Positions 1 through 7,391 are shown, counted from the stretch's first letter. The stretch is DNA of 15,438 nt from an uncultured Flavobacteriales bacterium (GCA_913052515.1 CAJXFJ010000004.1:1-15438), one strand, 5' to 3'. Notes: generated by a model from the letters alone, not told the origin. Program-made: numbers and translations.

Positions 1-842
1 GGAAGCTAGAACGTGCTGAATTTGAATTAAAACTTGCGCAACAAAAAGATCTTTTGCAGGAAGAAGAAAAAAGAAACCAGCAATTGTTAATTGTACTACT
101 AGCAATAGTTTCTGTAATCCTTATTTTTTTTATTGGAATTCTTTCTACCGCCAATAAAAGAAACAAATTACTGAACAAAAGACTTACTGAAAACCAAAAT
201 AATTTAGAACAAGAGCTTTTAAATAAGCGATCATTACTTAAAGAAATTCACCATCGGGTAAAAAACAACTTACAAATAATTTCAAGTATGTTGAGCATTC
301 AAGCTGAATATGTAAAAAATCCGCAGCTTGATTTAATCATACAAGAATGCAAGAGTCGAATAGTTTCCATGTCTTTAATTCACGAAAACTTATACAAACG
401 TGAAGATAGTGAGCAATCGCTTTTTAGTAATTACATCAAAGAGCTAATTCCTCAATTAATAGAAACCTATCACATTGATGAAAACAAAATTTCATTAGAA
501 ATGGATATTGACGATTTCGCTCTTTCTTTAGACGATTCTATCCCCTGCGGACTAATAATTAACGAACTAGTTTCCAACTCTTTAAAACATGCCTTCCCAA
601 ACAACCAAGCAGGTAAAATAAGTATTATCCTCAAGCAAAAAGGAGAATATATTGATCTACTTGTTGAAGACAATGGTATTGGGCTAAATCAAAAAATTGA
701 CCCGGAGACACAAGACACATTTGGTTTCTTATTGATTTATTCATTGAGTAGTCAATTGCAAGCCGAAGTTAATCTTAATGATCAAAAAGGATTCTCTTTT
801 CACCTCAAATGGAAAAGCAGTCATTCCACATCAATCGCTTAG
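1..842 (+). CDS. Sensor histidine kinase, HisKA_2 type (5' end outside window)
   Basis: This is the C-terminal part of a membrane-bound sensor kinase. The frame is open from position 3 to the TAG at 840-842, so the gene begins upstream and 279 residues are visible; the TTG at 54 is not the real start. In order there is a charged coiled-coil stretch (KLERAEFELKLAQQ, about 3-80), one hydrophobic membrane segment (about 84-155), a second short coiled coil, the HisKA_2 dimerisation/phosphoacceptor motif EIHHRVKNNLQ (His codon 252-254 is the likely phosphorylation site), and an HATPase_c domain with N box (NELVSNSLKHAF) and G1 box (EDNGIGL). Bacteroidetes kinases of this build normally carry TPRs before the coiled coil, which would lie off the left edge. 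The glycine-rich ATP lid is atypical: GFLLIYSLSSQL replaces the usual GLxLV form. No response regulator is in view, so target and signal are unknown. The family call is firm; the pathway is not known. Confidence 0.9.
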   Translation, partial: KLERAEFELKLAQQKDLLQEEEKRNQQLLIVLLAIVSVILIFFIGILSTANKRNKLLNKRLTENQNNLEQELLNKRSLLKEIHHRVKNNLQIISSMLSIQAEYVKNPQLDLIIQECKSRIVSMSLIHENLYKREDSEQSLFSNYIKELIPQLIETYHIDENKISLEMDIDDFALSLDDSIPCGLIINELVSNSLKHAFPNNQAGKISIILKQKGEYIDLLVEDNGIGLNQKIDPETQDTFGFLLIYSLSSQLQAEVNLNDQKGFSFHLKWKSSHSTSIA

Positions 843-875
843 AGAAATCATGATATTTAAAAAGATTTTATTGTT

Positions 876-2609
876 TTGAAATTATCAATTCGATATGTCC
901 TGTTCATCTTTCTATTTGTAACTTGTATTGCAAGTTACTACTCAAGCATTCATCATGATTTTACTCAACTTGATGATCAAGTTCAAGTGGTCAATAATGA
1001 AGCGATTCGAAAAATTAATTTCGTCAATTTAAAGGCGATTTTTTCAAGTACTTCGGTTGGCATGTATCAACCGTTAACTACAAGCTTCTATGCCATAATT
1101 TATACGATTTTTGGCAAAGAAGCTATAGGCTTTCATTGGGCCGCTTTGATTCTACATCTTATGAATGGTTTTCTCGTATTTAAACTACTTCATAAGCTTA
1201 AGCAAAAATGGGATCTCAGTTACTTTTTGTGTGCACTTTTCCTACTGCATCCCTTGCAAGTAGAAAGTGTGGCTTGGGTATCTGCCTTTAGCAATATCTG
1301 CTTCAGTTTCTTTTACTTACTCGGGCTAATTCAGTATGTAAATTTCAAAGAGCAGATGCATAAAAAGCATTACTATTTCAGTTTGTTGTTTTTTGTTTTA
1401 AGCTTATTAGCAAAGCCCTCGGCAGTTACGCTTCCCTTACTTTTAATTGCTTTAGATTTCTTTTATGATTCTAGATTTAGTCTAAAATTGTTTATTCAAA
1501 AGATTCCATTTTTTCTACTTTCTATTTTATTTGGACTAGTTACCTTGCAAACAAGAGAAACCGCTGGACATCTCTCTGACTTATCTCAAAGTTTTGGATT
1601 TCTAGATCGAATCGTTCTTATTGCTTACTCTATCCTTTTTTATCCGTTTAAATTTATACTTCCGGTAAATCTCTCAGCCTTTTACCCATACCCGACCTTA
1701 ACGAATAATCATCTACCCTATCTCTATTATTTTACAGTACCTCTGGTGCTTTTAATTACATATCTACTTTATCGATTTAGATCGAATAAGCTGCTAATCC
1801 TGGGAGCGCTTTTTTATAGTTTGAGTATTTCAGTAACACTTCAAATTGTAGCTGTTGGAAACCAGTTAACCACAGATCGATACATATATCTCCCCATGAT
1901 TGGTTTACTTATTATGGCTGCTAGCTTGATTAGAGCCAAGCCAAAAATCATTTGGATTAGTACTGCCATTTTAGGATTTACGCTTGCCACAAAAACTACA
2001 TTGAGGAGTCAAGTTTGGAAGAATGATCAATTCATTTGGGAAGATGTACTGCAGAAATATCCTGACGTAGCTCAAGCTCACAACAATTTAGGGTCCTACT
2101 TATTAGAAAAGAAAGGACAATCACAATCGGCTTTTAAGCACTTTAATAAAGCTATTGAATTAAAACCTTACTACGCCGACGCCTATTCAAATCGAGGAAA
2201 TTTATTTAGCCAAATGGGCAATAGTGAGAAAGCCATTGCTGATTTTAATCAAGCGATTCAACTCAGGCCACATGCCGATGCCTTTTTTAATCGGGCCAAT
2301 GAAAAAGCAAAACTCGGACAGTTTAACGATGCCATTGCTGATTACACTGCAAGCATACAATTAAAAGCAAGCCCTGACGCATATACAAACAGAGCCTTTG
2401 CCTATCTAAGAAGCGCTAAAATACAAAAGGCTCAACAAGACTTAGATTTTGTAATTAATCAATTTCCGAATTTCGCTCAAGCATACTTTCTAAAAGGAAT
2501 GATTGCTCAGCAAAATCAGCAATCTAATCAAGCGTGTTTTCTATTTAAACAAGCTGCCGGTAAAGGTCATGAAAAAGCAAAACAAGCACTAAAGCAATTA
2601 TGTAATTAA
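876..2609 (+). CDS. TMTC-like GT-C membrane glycosyltransferase with C-terminal TPRs
   Basis: A 577-residue protein in two parts. Residues 1 to about 390 are polytopic membrane sequence with features of TMTC/GT-C-type proteins: an acidic pair in the first outer loop (LDD, D33-D34, followed by NN) and the motif HPLQVESVAWVS starting at H125. In this fold the loop acidic residues usually bind the metal and lipid-phosphate sugar donor, so transfer of a sugar from a polyprenyl-phosphate donor on the periplasmic face is inferred. Residues 399-577 form about five TPRs with Asn/Arg-Gly helix starts (AHNNLG, AYSNRG, AFFNRA, AYTNRA, AYFLKG). The start is unusual: TTG at 876 is the only usual initiation codon near the first membrane helix, since the next in-frame Met is residue 63. 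An out-of-frame ATG at 850 opens a 9-codon reading frame ending at 877-879, so a one-base sequencing or real frameshift is possible. It lies 33 bases after the kinase and 9 before the next membrane protein, so co-transcription is likely. Acceptor unknown. Confidence 0.75.
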   Translation: MKLSIRYVLFIFLFVTCIASYYSSIHHDFTQLDDQVQVVNNEAIRKINFVNLKAIFSSTSVGMYQPLTTSFYAIIYTIFGKEAIGFHWAALILHLMNGFLVFKLLHKLKQKWDLSYFLCALFLLHPLQVESVAWVSAFSNICFSFFYLLGLIQYVNFKEQMHKKHYYFSLLFFVLSLLAKPSAVTLPLLLIALDFFYDSRFSLKLFIQKIPFFLLSILFGLVTLQTRETAGHLSDLSQSFGFLDRIVLIAYSILFYPFKFILPVNLSAFYPYPTLTNNHLPYLYYFTVPLVLLITYLLYRFRSNKLLILGALFYSLSISVTLQIVAVGNQLTTDRYIYLPMIGLLIMAASLIRAKPKIIWISTAILGFTLATKTTLRSQVWKNDQFIWEDVLQKYPDVAQAHNNLGSYLLEKKGQSQSAFKHFNKAIELKPYYADAYSNRGNLFSQMGNSEKAIADFNQAIQLRPHADAFFNRANEKAKLGQFNDAIADYTASIQLKASPDAYTNRAFAYLRSAKIQKAQQDLDFVINQFPNFAQAYFLKGMIAQQNQQSNQACFLFKQAAGKGHEKAKQALKQLCN

Positions 2610-2618
2610 TCACATAGC

Positions 2619-4238
2619 ATGACTAACCTCTTAAAATATTTTTCAAAATACGGATTGCTTCTCTTAATCCCTCTGATTTATTGGATAGTAAGTTTTGCGC
2701 TACACTTGAACTGGGGTAGCTTTTATCAAAATACGGTTGACCCAGAATACACTCTCATTTACAATGGTGTAATTGTAAGCACAGGTAGTTTTGCCATAAA
2801 TTTTATACATCACCCTGCTACGCCAACCATCTTTATCGCCGGTTTAAGCAGCTTGATTTGTCGTGTTTTTTCAGCGCATTCTAGTTTTGTTCAAGATTTC
2901 ATTACTGAACCAGAAAAGTACATCCATGCGGCTCAGTTATTACAACTTTCTATCATTGCTCTTTTTTGTTTTGGCTTTGCTAAAAAATTAAAGGACGAAA
3001 ATGTTTGGAAACCTAGCTCTTGGATTGTGCTTCTTTCCTTACTTAGTCATCAAAGTTTAATTGAAATTTCTGCACGATTTCTTCCAGAGACAACTCTGAT
3101 TATTCCCCTATTTACCATAATGGTTTTAATCATTCGCTACATAGAGTTTGGTGAACAAAATCATAAACAATTTCTTTGGCAATTTCCCTTATGGATTGGT
3201 TTTGCTATTGCTTGTAAAATTCATTTTGCACCTCTAATCTTAATTCCGTTTGTCTTATTGGCAAACTCCAAAAAATCATTTTGGTTGTTAAGCAGAAATA
3301 CGTTTTTAGCCGTTTTAGTTTTTGCCTACCCTTTGTTTACAAATCTCAGCGCATCATTCACTTGGTTTTCAAATATGGCTAGCCATACCGGTAAACACGG
3401 TCAAGGAGATTCTGGAATCATAAGCACCGAAAATTTCAGCCAACATTTAAGCTTGTTGATTGAACATCATCCCGTATTTTGGATTCTGCTAATTCTCAAT
3501 GTTTTTTTGCTAGTTCATTTAGTTACTAAAACTAATTTATCGGCTAAAATCTTAAAATTGCGAAAATCACTTTTCAGTGTTTGTTTGGTTTTCAGCATAA
3601 TTTTAGCACTAGTTCTCAAGCACTTTGCGTTACATTATTTCATTCCATTATATATCTGGATTGGTATATTGATTTACTTTCCTAGCTATTATCTTTCTTC
3701 TCAATGGAAATCAATTCAAAAGAAAGTTATGATTGCTTTAACGGCATTCGTGGTCATATTAATCCTTTTTAATATTCAAGAGTCTCGGCAAGTTTACGAG
3801 GAGCGTCAAGTGTTATTAAAGGAGCGTAATGAAATTAAAACCAACATTGACCAAATAGTTCCTCAAGGTGCTGCCCTCATAGTTAATGCCCCTCATTGGG
3901 GAACTCCTTTTCCGGCCTATGCCCATTCTTTTGGTTTCATGCACACATACAAACGCAAAACCTATTTTAAACAAGCATTGAAACAAGCTTATCCTCATTT
4001 TTATTTACAAGTTGGTTGGATGCCTGAGTACAATCATTGGGATGAGTTCATTAGCTTGGAAGAAATTTTGAAGAAAGAAAAGAAAGTATTTTTCTACAAT
4101 CAGCTAGAAACTGCTGAGCCACGTAAACTCCAAAATCAAATAGAAGCTTTAAAGGCAAAAGGAATAAACATTGTATTCCAAAAGCTATGGCAATCAGACC
4201 AAAAAGTTGAGCTCTATCAATTGAGTTTAATCTCCTAA
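2619..4238 (+). CDS. Polytopic membrane protein, probable GT-C (PMT/ArnT-like) glycosyltransferase
   Basis: A 539-residue protein with roughly ten hydrophobic segments across residues 8-385 and a soluble C-terminal domain (about 390-539) that should lie outside the membrane. The first outer loop carries D41-P-E-Y followed by IYNG. An acidic D-x-E/DPEY motif in this position is typical of GT-C enzymes of the PMT/ArnT/GT83-like families, where the Asp takes part in catalysis. That supports a transferase using lipid-linked sugar, but overall similarity could not be tested and the substrate is unknown. ATG at 2619 is 9 bases after the preceding stop codon, so this gene and the TMTC-like gene very likely share a transcript and may act in the same glycan pathway. 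The C-terminal domain is rich in aromatic residues and contains APHWGTP and YPHFYLQVGW stretches that I do not recognise. An alternative is a general membrane protein of unknown function. Confidence 0.6.
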   Translation: MTNLLKYFSKYGLLLLIPLIYWIVSFALHLNWGSFYQNTVDPEYTLIYNGVIVSTGSFAINFIHHPATPTIFIAGLSSLICRVFSAHSSFVQDFITEPEKYIHAAQLLQLSIIALFCFGFAKKLKDENVWKPSSWIVLLSLLSHQSLIEISARFLPETTLIIPLFTIMVLIIRYIEFGEQNHKQFLWQFPLWIGFAIACKIHFAPLILIPFVLLANSKKSFWLLSRNTFLAVLVFAYPLFTNLSASFTWFSNMASHTGKHGQGDSGIISTENFSQHLSLLIEHHPVFWILLILNVFLLVHLVTKTNLSAKILKLRKSLFSVCLVFSIILALVLKHFALHYFIPLYIWIGILIYFPSYYLSSQWKSIQKKVMIALTAFVVILILFNIQESRQVYEERQVLLKERNEIKTNIDQIVPQGAALIVNAPHWGTPFPAYAHSFGFMHTYKRKTYFKQALKQAYPHFYLQVGWMPEYNHWDEFISLEEILKKEKKVFFYNQLETAEPRKLQNQIEALKAKGINIVFQKLWQSDQKVELYQLSLIS

Positions 4239-4284
4239 AATAGATACACTTAATGGTATTTTAAAAAGCAATGTTTTGACTTCT

Positions 4285-4292
4285 TAAATTTG
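4285..4292 (+). promoter_or_regulatory. Bacteroidetes -7 promoter element TAAATTTG, leaderless arrangement
   Basis: TAAATTTG fits the TAnnTTTG consensus of the Bacteroidetes primary sigma factor. It ends 6 bases before the ATG at 4299, which would place the transcript start at or next to the start codon. No convincing -33 TTTG was found at the expected spacing; only TTTT/TTTA at 4259-4263 comes near it. The last three bases (TTG at 4290) are in frame with the gene and can be mistaken for its start codon. Confidence 0.55.
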
Positions 4293-4298
4293 AAGGAA

Positions 4299-5183
4299 AT
4301 GCAACGGAAAACATTTTTAAAATATCTTGCTTTTGCCTCAGTAATTCCTGCTGCTATGAAATTAAATGCATTAAAAAGTTTTAGTCAAAGTCTTGGAAAT
4401 GGGCCCAAAATGCCGGCTTTATTTATTGGCCATGGAAACCCCATGAATGCAATTCGAGAAAATGAATTTGTTGCTGGCTTTCGAAAAGTCGCTAGGAATA
4501 TTGATATTCCTAAGGCCATTTTAGTTATATCAGCTCATTGGGAAAGTCGAGGCACTTTGGTAACCGCTATGGACAAGCCCAAAACGATTCATGACTTTGG
4601 AGGGTTTCCAGAAGAACTATTTCAACAACAATATCCTTCGCCAGGCTCAAGTGAATTGGCCAAACAAATTACAACAATTGCTAAATCTACCCCAGTACGT
4701 TTAGACTATGATTGGGGTTTGGATCATGGAGCTTGGACCGTTTTAAAACACATGTATCCCGAGGCAAATATTCCTGTAGTTCAACTAAGTATTGATTATA
4801 CATTAAGTCCAGAAAAGCACTATCAATTAGCTCAGGAATTAGCTGATTTACGACAACAAGGTGTTTTAATCGTTGGAAGCGGAAACATGGTTCACAACCT
4901 ACGAAAAGTGGATTGGCAGCGCATGGATGAAGTTGGACATGCTTATGATTGGGCGGCGGAAGCAAAACAAAGCATGAATCAAAAAATACTTAGTGGACAA
5001 CATCAAGATTTAATTCGATTCTCGGAACAAGGAGAAGCTTGGAAGCTTGCTATTCCAACTGCAGAACATTATATCCCATTATTATACACACTTGGTTTGC
5101 AATCCAAAAATGACGACATTCAATTGTTTAATGACAAAGCCGTTGGAGGCTCATTAAGCATGACAAGTGTTCGAATTGGGTAA
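4299..5183 (+). CDS. ygiD: LigB-family extradiol ring-cleavage dioxygenase, YgiD/4,5-DOPA dioxygenase-like
   Basis: A 294-residue member of the class III (LigB) extradiol dioxygenase superfamily. The plant homologues and bacterial YgiD open the ring of L-DOPA; the physiological substrate here is not shown. Recognisable blocks are FIGHGNPMNAI (H45), ISAHWESRGT (H80), the HDFGGFP block, DWGLDHGAW (H143), LIVGSGNMVHNLR and EHYIPLL (H257). The histidines are the expected metal ligands and acid/base residue of the family. The first ~30 residues extend beyond the catalytic domain and look like a weakened Tat-type leader: QRKTFLK followed by a hydrophobic stretch and a second basic patch. The twin arginine is RK here, so export is doubtful. 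I chose ATG 4299 over the in-frame TTG 4290, because the TTG belongs to the TAAATTTG promoter element. The gene lies 60 bases after the membrane protein with its own promoter, so it is probably transcribed alone. Confidence 0.88.
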   Translation: MQRKTFLKYLAFASVIPAAMKLNALKSFSQSLGNGPKMPALFIGHGNPMNAIRENEFVAGFRKVARNIDIPKAILVISAHWESRGTLVTAMDKPKTIHDFGGFPEELFQQQYPSPGSSELAKQITTIAKSTPVRLDYDWGLDHGAWTVLKHMYPEANIPVVQLSIDYTLSPEKHYQLAQELADLRQQGVLIVGSGNMVHNLRKVDWQRMDEVGHAYDWAAEAKQSMNQKILSGQHQDLIRFSEQGEAWKLAIPTAEHYIPLLYTLGLQSKNDDIQLFNDKAVGGSLSMTSVRIG

Positions 5184-5293
5184 GTTAACATTTTACATTC
5201 TTTTTCTTTTTGTGGGAATAAATCCCAATATGGCATTGGCTCAAAAGCCCATTTGATTACATTAGATGCCAAATAGTTCTTTTAGTTAACTAC
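5184..5293. other. Short intergenic stretch with two small stem-loops
   Basis: This gap separates the dioxygenase from the DinB-like gene. It holds a perfect 5-bp inverted repeat TGGGA/TCCCA (5213-5217 and 5223-5227, loop ATAAA) and GGCT/AGCC (5238-5241 and 5246-5249). The first is preceded by a pyrimidine-rich tract (5198-5210) and is not followed by a T run, so it is not a standard terminator on the + strand. Read on the minus strand the hairpin is followed by an A-rich tract, which also does not fit. No gene is seen here. Confidence 0.3.
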
Positions 5294-5301
5294 TAAATTT
5301 G
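5294..5301 (+). promoter_or_regulatory. Bacteroidetes -7 promoter element TAAATTTG, same spacing as at 4285
   Basis: The same octamer as at 4285-4292, again ending exactly 6 bases before an ATG (5308). It is the only consensus-like element in this gap. No good -33 TTTG at the usual distance was found. The TTG inside the element (5299) is in frame with the gene and is a false start candidate. Transcription from here would give an essentially leaderless mRNA covering the DinB-like gene and the SGNH gene. Confidence 0.55.
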
Positions 5302-5307
5302 TTTTTC

Positions 5308-5865
5308 ATGGAAATAGAATTTCTACACAGTGTTATCAAACAATTTGAGTATTACAAGTCAGTAGGTGAAAAGACTTTTAATCAACTTGAGGAACAAGAT
5401 TTGTTTTGGCAATACAATGAAGAATCAAACTCAATCGCGATAACGGTTAATCACTTATGGGGCAATATGCTCTCCAGATGGACTGACTTTTTAAATTCAG
5501 ATGGAGAAAAGGAGTGGCGAAAAAGAGATTTGGAATTTGAAGATGTAATTCAAAGTCAGGCAGAATTAGAGGCAAAATGGGATGAAGGATGGGCCTGCTT
5601 GTTTACAGCATTGAATAGCATAAATGAAAATAATTTCAATCAAAAAATATTCATTCGTAATCAAGAACACAGCATAATTGATGCCATTCACAGACAGTTG
5701 GCGCATTATGCCTATCACATTGGTCAAATTGTTTATGTAGGGCGCATGATTAAAGGTAAAGAATGGAATAGCTTAACCATTCCCAAGGGTAAATCAGCTG
5801 ATTTCAACGCTAAAAAATTTGCTCAAGGAAAACACAGTGGTCATTTTTCAGATGATTTGAAATAG
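5308..5865 (+). CDS. DinB-superfamily protein, DUF1572-like
   Basis: A 185-residue protein with the four-helix-bundle pattern of the DinB/YfiT superfamily, closest in look to DUF1572. Visible hallmarks are an N-terminal helix with FEYYKSVGEKTFNQL, the NHLWGN motif (H49), and the helix HRQLAHYAYHIGQIVY with H128, H133 and H137. H49 plus the HxxxH pair (H133, H137) are the expected metal-binding triad. Members of this superfamily include thiol transferases (bacillithiol or mycothiol dependent) and many proteins of unknown activity; nothing here identifies the substrate. The ATG at 5308 is chosen over the in-frame TTG at 5299, which is part of the promoter element. The stop is 6 bases before the next ATG, so it is the first gene of a two-gene unit with the SGNH-like protein. 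Cytoplasmic, with no signal peptide. Confidence 0.85.
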   Translation: MEIEFLHSVIKQFEYYKSVGEKTFNQLEEQDLFWQYNEESNSIAITVNHLWGNMLSRWTDFLNSDGEKEWRKRDLEFEDVIQSQAELEAKWDEGWACLFTALNSINENNFNQKIFIRNQEHSIIDAIHRQLAHYAYHIGQIVYVGRMIKGKEWNSLTIPKGKSADFNAKKFAQGKHSGHFSDDLK

Positions 5866-5871
5866 GAAATT

Positions 5872-7302
5872 ATGAGAAGCCTAATTATAAAATTGAGTGC
5901 TATTCTAATTAGCATTTTGATCGCCTTACTAATTGGTGAATTGATTTTTAGAGCACTTCTTTTTAGCAATTTTCAACTTTCTAAAGACATTAAAGACCCA
6001 TCCCTTTTTACAGAATTAATCGAGCACCAAGGTGAAACTATATTTACTGATGATTACTTTAAGCTTCGTTTTCTTTTCGACCCAAATTACTCGCACCAAT
6101 TAAATCATAGCACTTTGGGATGGATGGGCTCTTTTTACGGAGCTAGCTACAGACATTTTGATGAGGATGAAATCAAAGGTCGTCGGCCAGTTCTCATTTA
6201 TGGTGACTCCTTTGCTCATTGCATTGATAGTACCACTTGCTTTGAAGAGTTTCTAAATCAAGATACAAGCTTTAACAAAAACCACTACTTCTTAAACTAT
6301 GGAGTTGGCGGTTATGGAGTGGACCAAATTTCCATATTACTAGACTCAACCATAGACCTTTATGAGAAGCCTTTTGTGGTTTTAAGTCTATTAACGTATG
6401 ACTTGGACCGATCCATGTTAAAATTTAGAGACGCACAAAAGCCCTACTTTGAACTAGCAAACAATTCATTGGATTTAAAAGCAGTTCCTTTATATGAAAG
6501 CAATCAGAAATATGTAGATGAAAACCCACCCGCCATTACTTCTTACTTATGGAATCGGTTTAAAAGCAGTGATTTCAACTTTTTTGAAAAGAATGACTTA
6601 AAATACAAAGCCGAAGAATATGTAGAGCATTCTAAACAACTAAATACTGCTATAATTGATAAAATGATAGCAAGCATGAAAGAAAGAAATATCGATTTTG
6701 TCTTTCTAATCTTTCATAAAACAAGCAGTAGTTTAGACAATTGGCGATTAAGCTTTCTTCGTCAAGTATTATCAGAGAGAGAGATTCCTTATTTTGTAGA
6801 CAGAGAGCTATACCACGAAGTAAAAACAGCTGGCTTTACTGAAGACTCCATTTTTACTATTGTAAATGATGGACACCCTACTACCACTGCCAATAGTTTG
6901 GTCGCACAAAAAATCAAGGATATTATTTTAGATAAAGAAAAAAGGGAAAGATTAACAAAAAATCAATTAGCATGGAGAGATCCCGCATATGTACAATTGA
7001 TGGTGTATGAAGAGGCCATTGTAAATGACCAAGATTGGTTTAAAACCGTAGCCAAACAGGCAGTAGAAAAAGGTATTCCAATTGATAGCTCAGTTTACTT
7101 AAATGCAAGGTATATGCTAGAAAGTGAAAGTAAGCTGACTTTAAAAGATATTCACTTCTTTAAAAATCAAATCAAAAATTCTGATAGTTGGCTCAATCAA
7201 GTTGAACAAAAGGCTATAGAGAAAAACATAAGCCTTGATAGTATGATTCAACTGGATGCCGAGTATATGTATGACCGGCACTTAATTTCATTCGATTATT
7301 AA
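5872..7302 (+). CDS. Membrane-anchored SGNH-hydrolase-like protein with a repeated C-terminal tail
   Basis: A 476-residue protein with one N-terminal hydrophobic segment (about residues 5-30), acting as signal anchor. The SGNH/GDSL pieces are GDSF with nucleophile S113, the GVGGYGVDQ block, and DGHP with D333 and H335 as the remaining catalytic pair. Between them lies DLDRS (177-181) and KPYF (190-193), which fits a subgroup of Bacteroidetes SGNH proteins. A canonical block III G-x-N-D is not evident. SGNH proteins of this build often act as esterases or as O-acetyl transferases/esterases on extracellular polysaccharides; the substrate here is unknown. Residues about 350-476 lie beyond the catalytic domain and contain two ungapped copies of a 34-residue unit, I383-L416 and I434-Y467, 51 residues apart with 14 identities. 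This tail is on the exported side of the membrane if the anchor is N-in. The gene is 6 bases after the DinB-like gene and shares its promoter. Confidence 0.78.
   Translation: MRSLIIKLSAILISILIALLIGELIFRALLFSNFQLSKDIKDPSLFTELIEHQGETIFTDDYFKLRFLFDPNYSHQLNHSTLGWMGSFYGASYRHFDEDEIKGRRPVLIYGDSFAHCIDSTTCFEEFLNQDTSFNKNHYFLNYGVGGYGVDQISILLDSTIDLYEKPFVVLSLLTYDLDRSMLKFRDAQKPYFELANNSLDLKAVPLYESNQKYVDENPPAITSYLWNRFKSSDFNFFEKNDLKYKAEEYVEHSKQLNTAIIDKMIASMKERNIDFVFLIFHKTSSSLDNWRLSFLRQVLSEREIPYFVDRELYHEVKTAGFTEDSIFTIVNDGHPTTTANSLVAQKIKDIILDKEKRERLTKNQLAWRDPAYVQLMVYEEAIVNDQDWFKTVAKQAVEKGIPIDSSVYLNARYMLESESKLTLKDIHFFKNQIKNSDSWLNQVEQKAIEKNISLDSMIQLDAEYMYDRHLISFDY
7018..7119 (+). repeat. C-terminal repeat unit 1 in the SGNH-like protein
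   Basis: Residues 383-416. Conserved positions are I383, N385, W389, V393, A397, E399-K400, I402, D405-S406, L410, A412 and Y414-M415. It aligns without gaps to unit 2 at residues 434-467. Confidence 0.75.
7171..7272 (+). repeat. C-terminal repeat unit 2 in the SGNH-like protein
   Basis: Residues 434-467, the second copy of the unit at 383-416. W440, A448, D456-S457, A463 and Y465-M466 match W389, A397, D405-S406, A412 and Y414-M415 at a constant offset of 51 residues. Fourteen of 34 positions are identical by direct counting. Confidence 0.75.
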
Positions 7303-7324
7303 GAATTTTTTACTTGAATACCTT

Positions 7325-7364
7325 AATCTTAAACAACTCCCTCCATTGCTTGTTAAGTAAGATT
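7325..7364. other. Bulged stem-loop between the SGNH gene and mfd
   Basis: Left arm AATCTTA+AACAA (7325-7336) pairs with TTGTT+TAAGATT (7350-7354 and 7358-7364). This makes a 12-bp stem with a 3-base AAG bulge and a 13-base loop. It starts about 22 bases after the SGNH stop codon and ends 28 bases before the mfd promoter element. It may be a 3'-end structure for the upstream transcript or a binding site. No T tract follows, so it is not a standard intrinsic terminator. Confidence 0.35.
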
Positions 7365-7391
7365 GCCTCGATTTAAACGATTTTGAAATAG

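Noticed and set aside
4687..4965. 92-codon minus-strand open frame inside the dioxygenase gene
   Set aside because: It is antisense to conserved LigB motifs and has no independent support.
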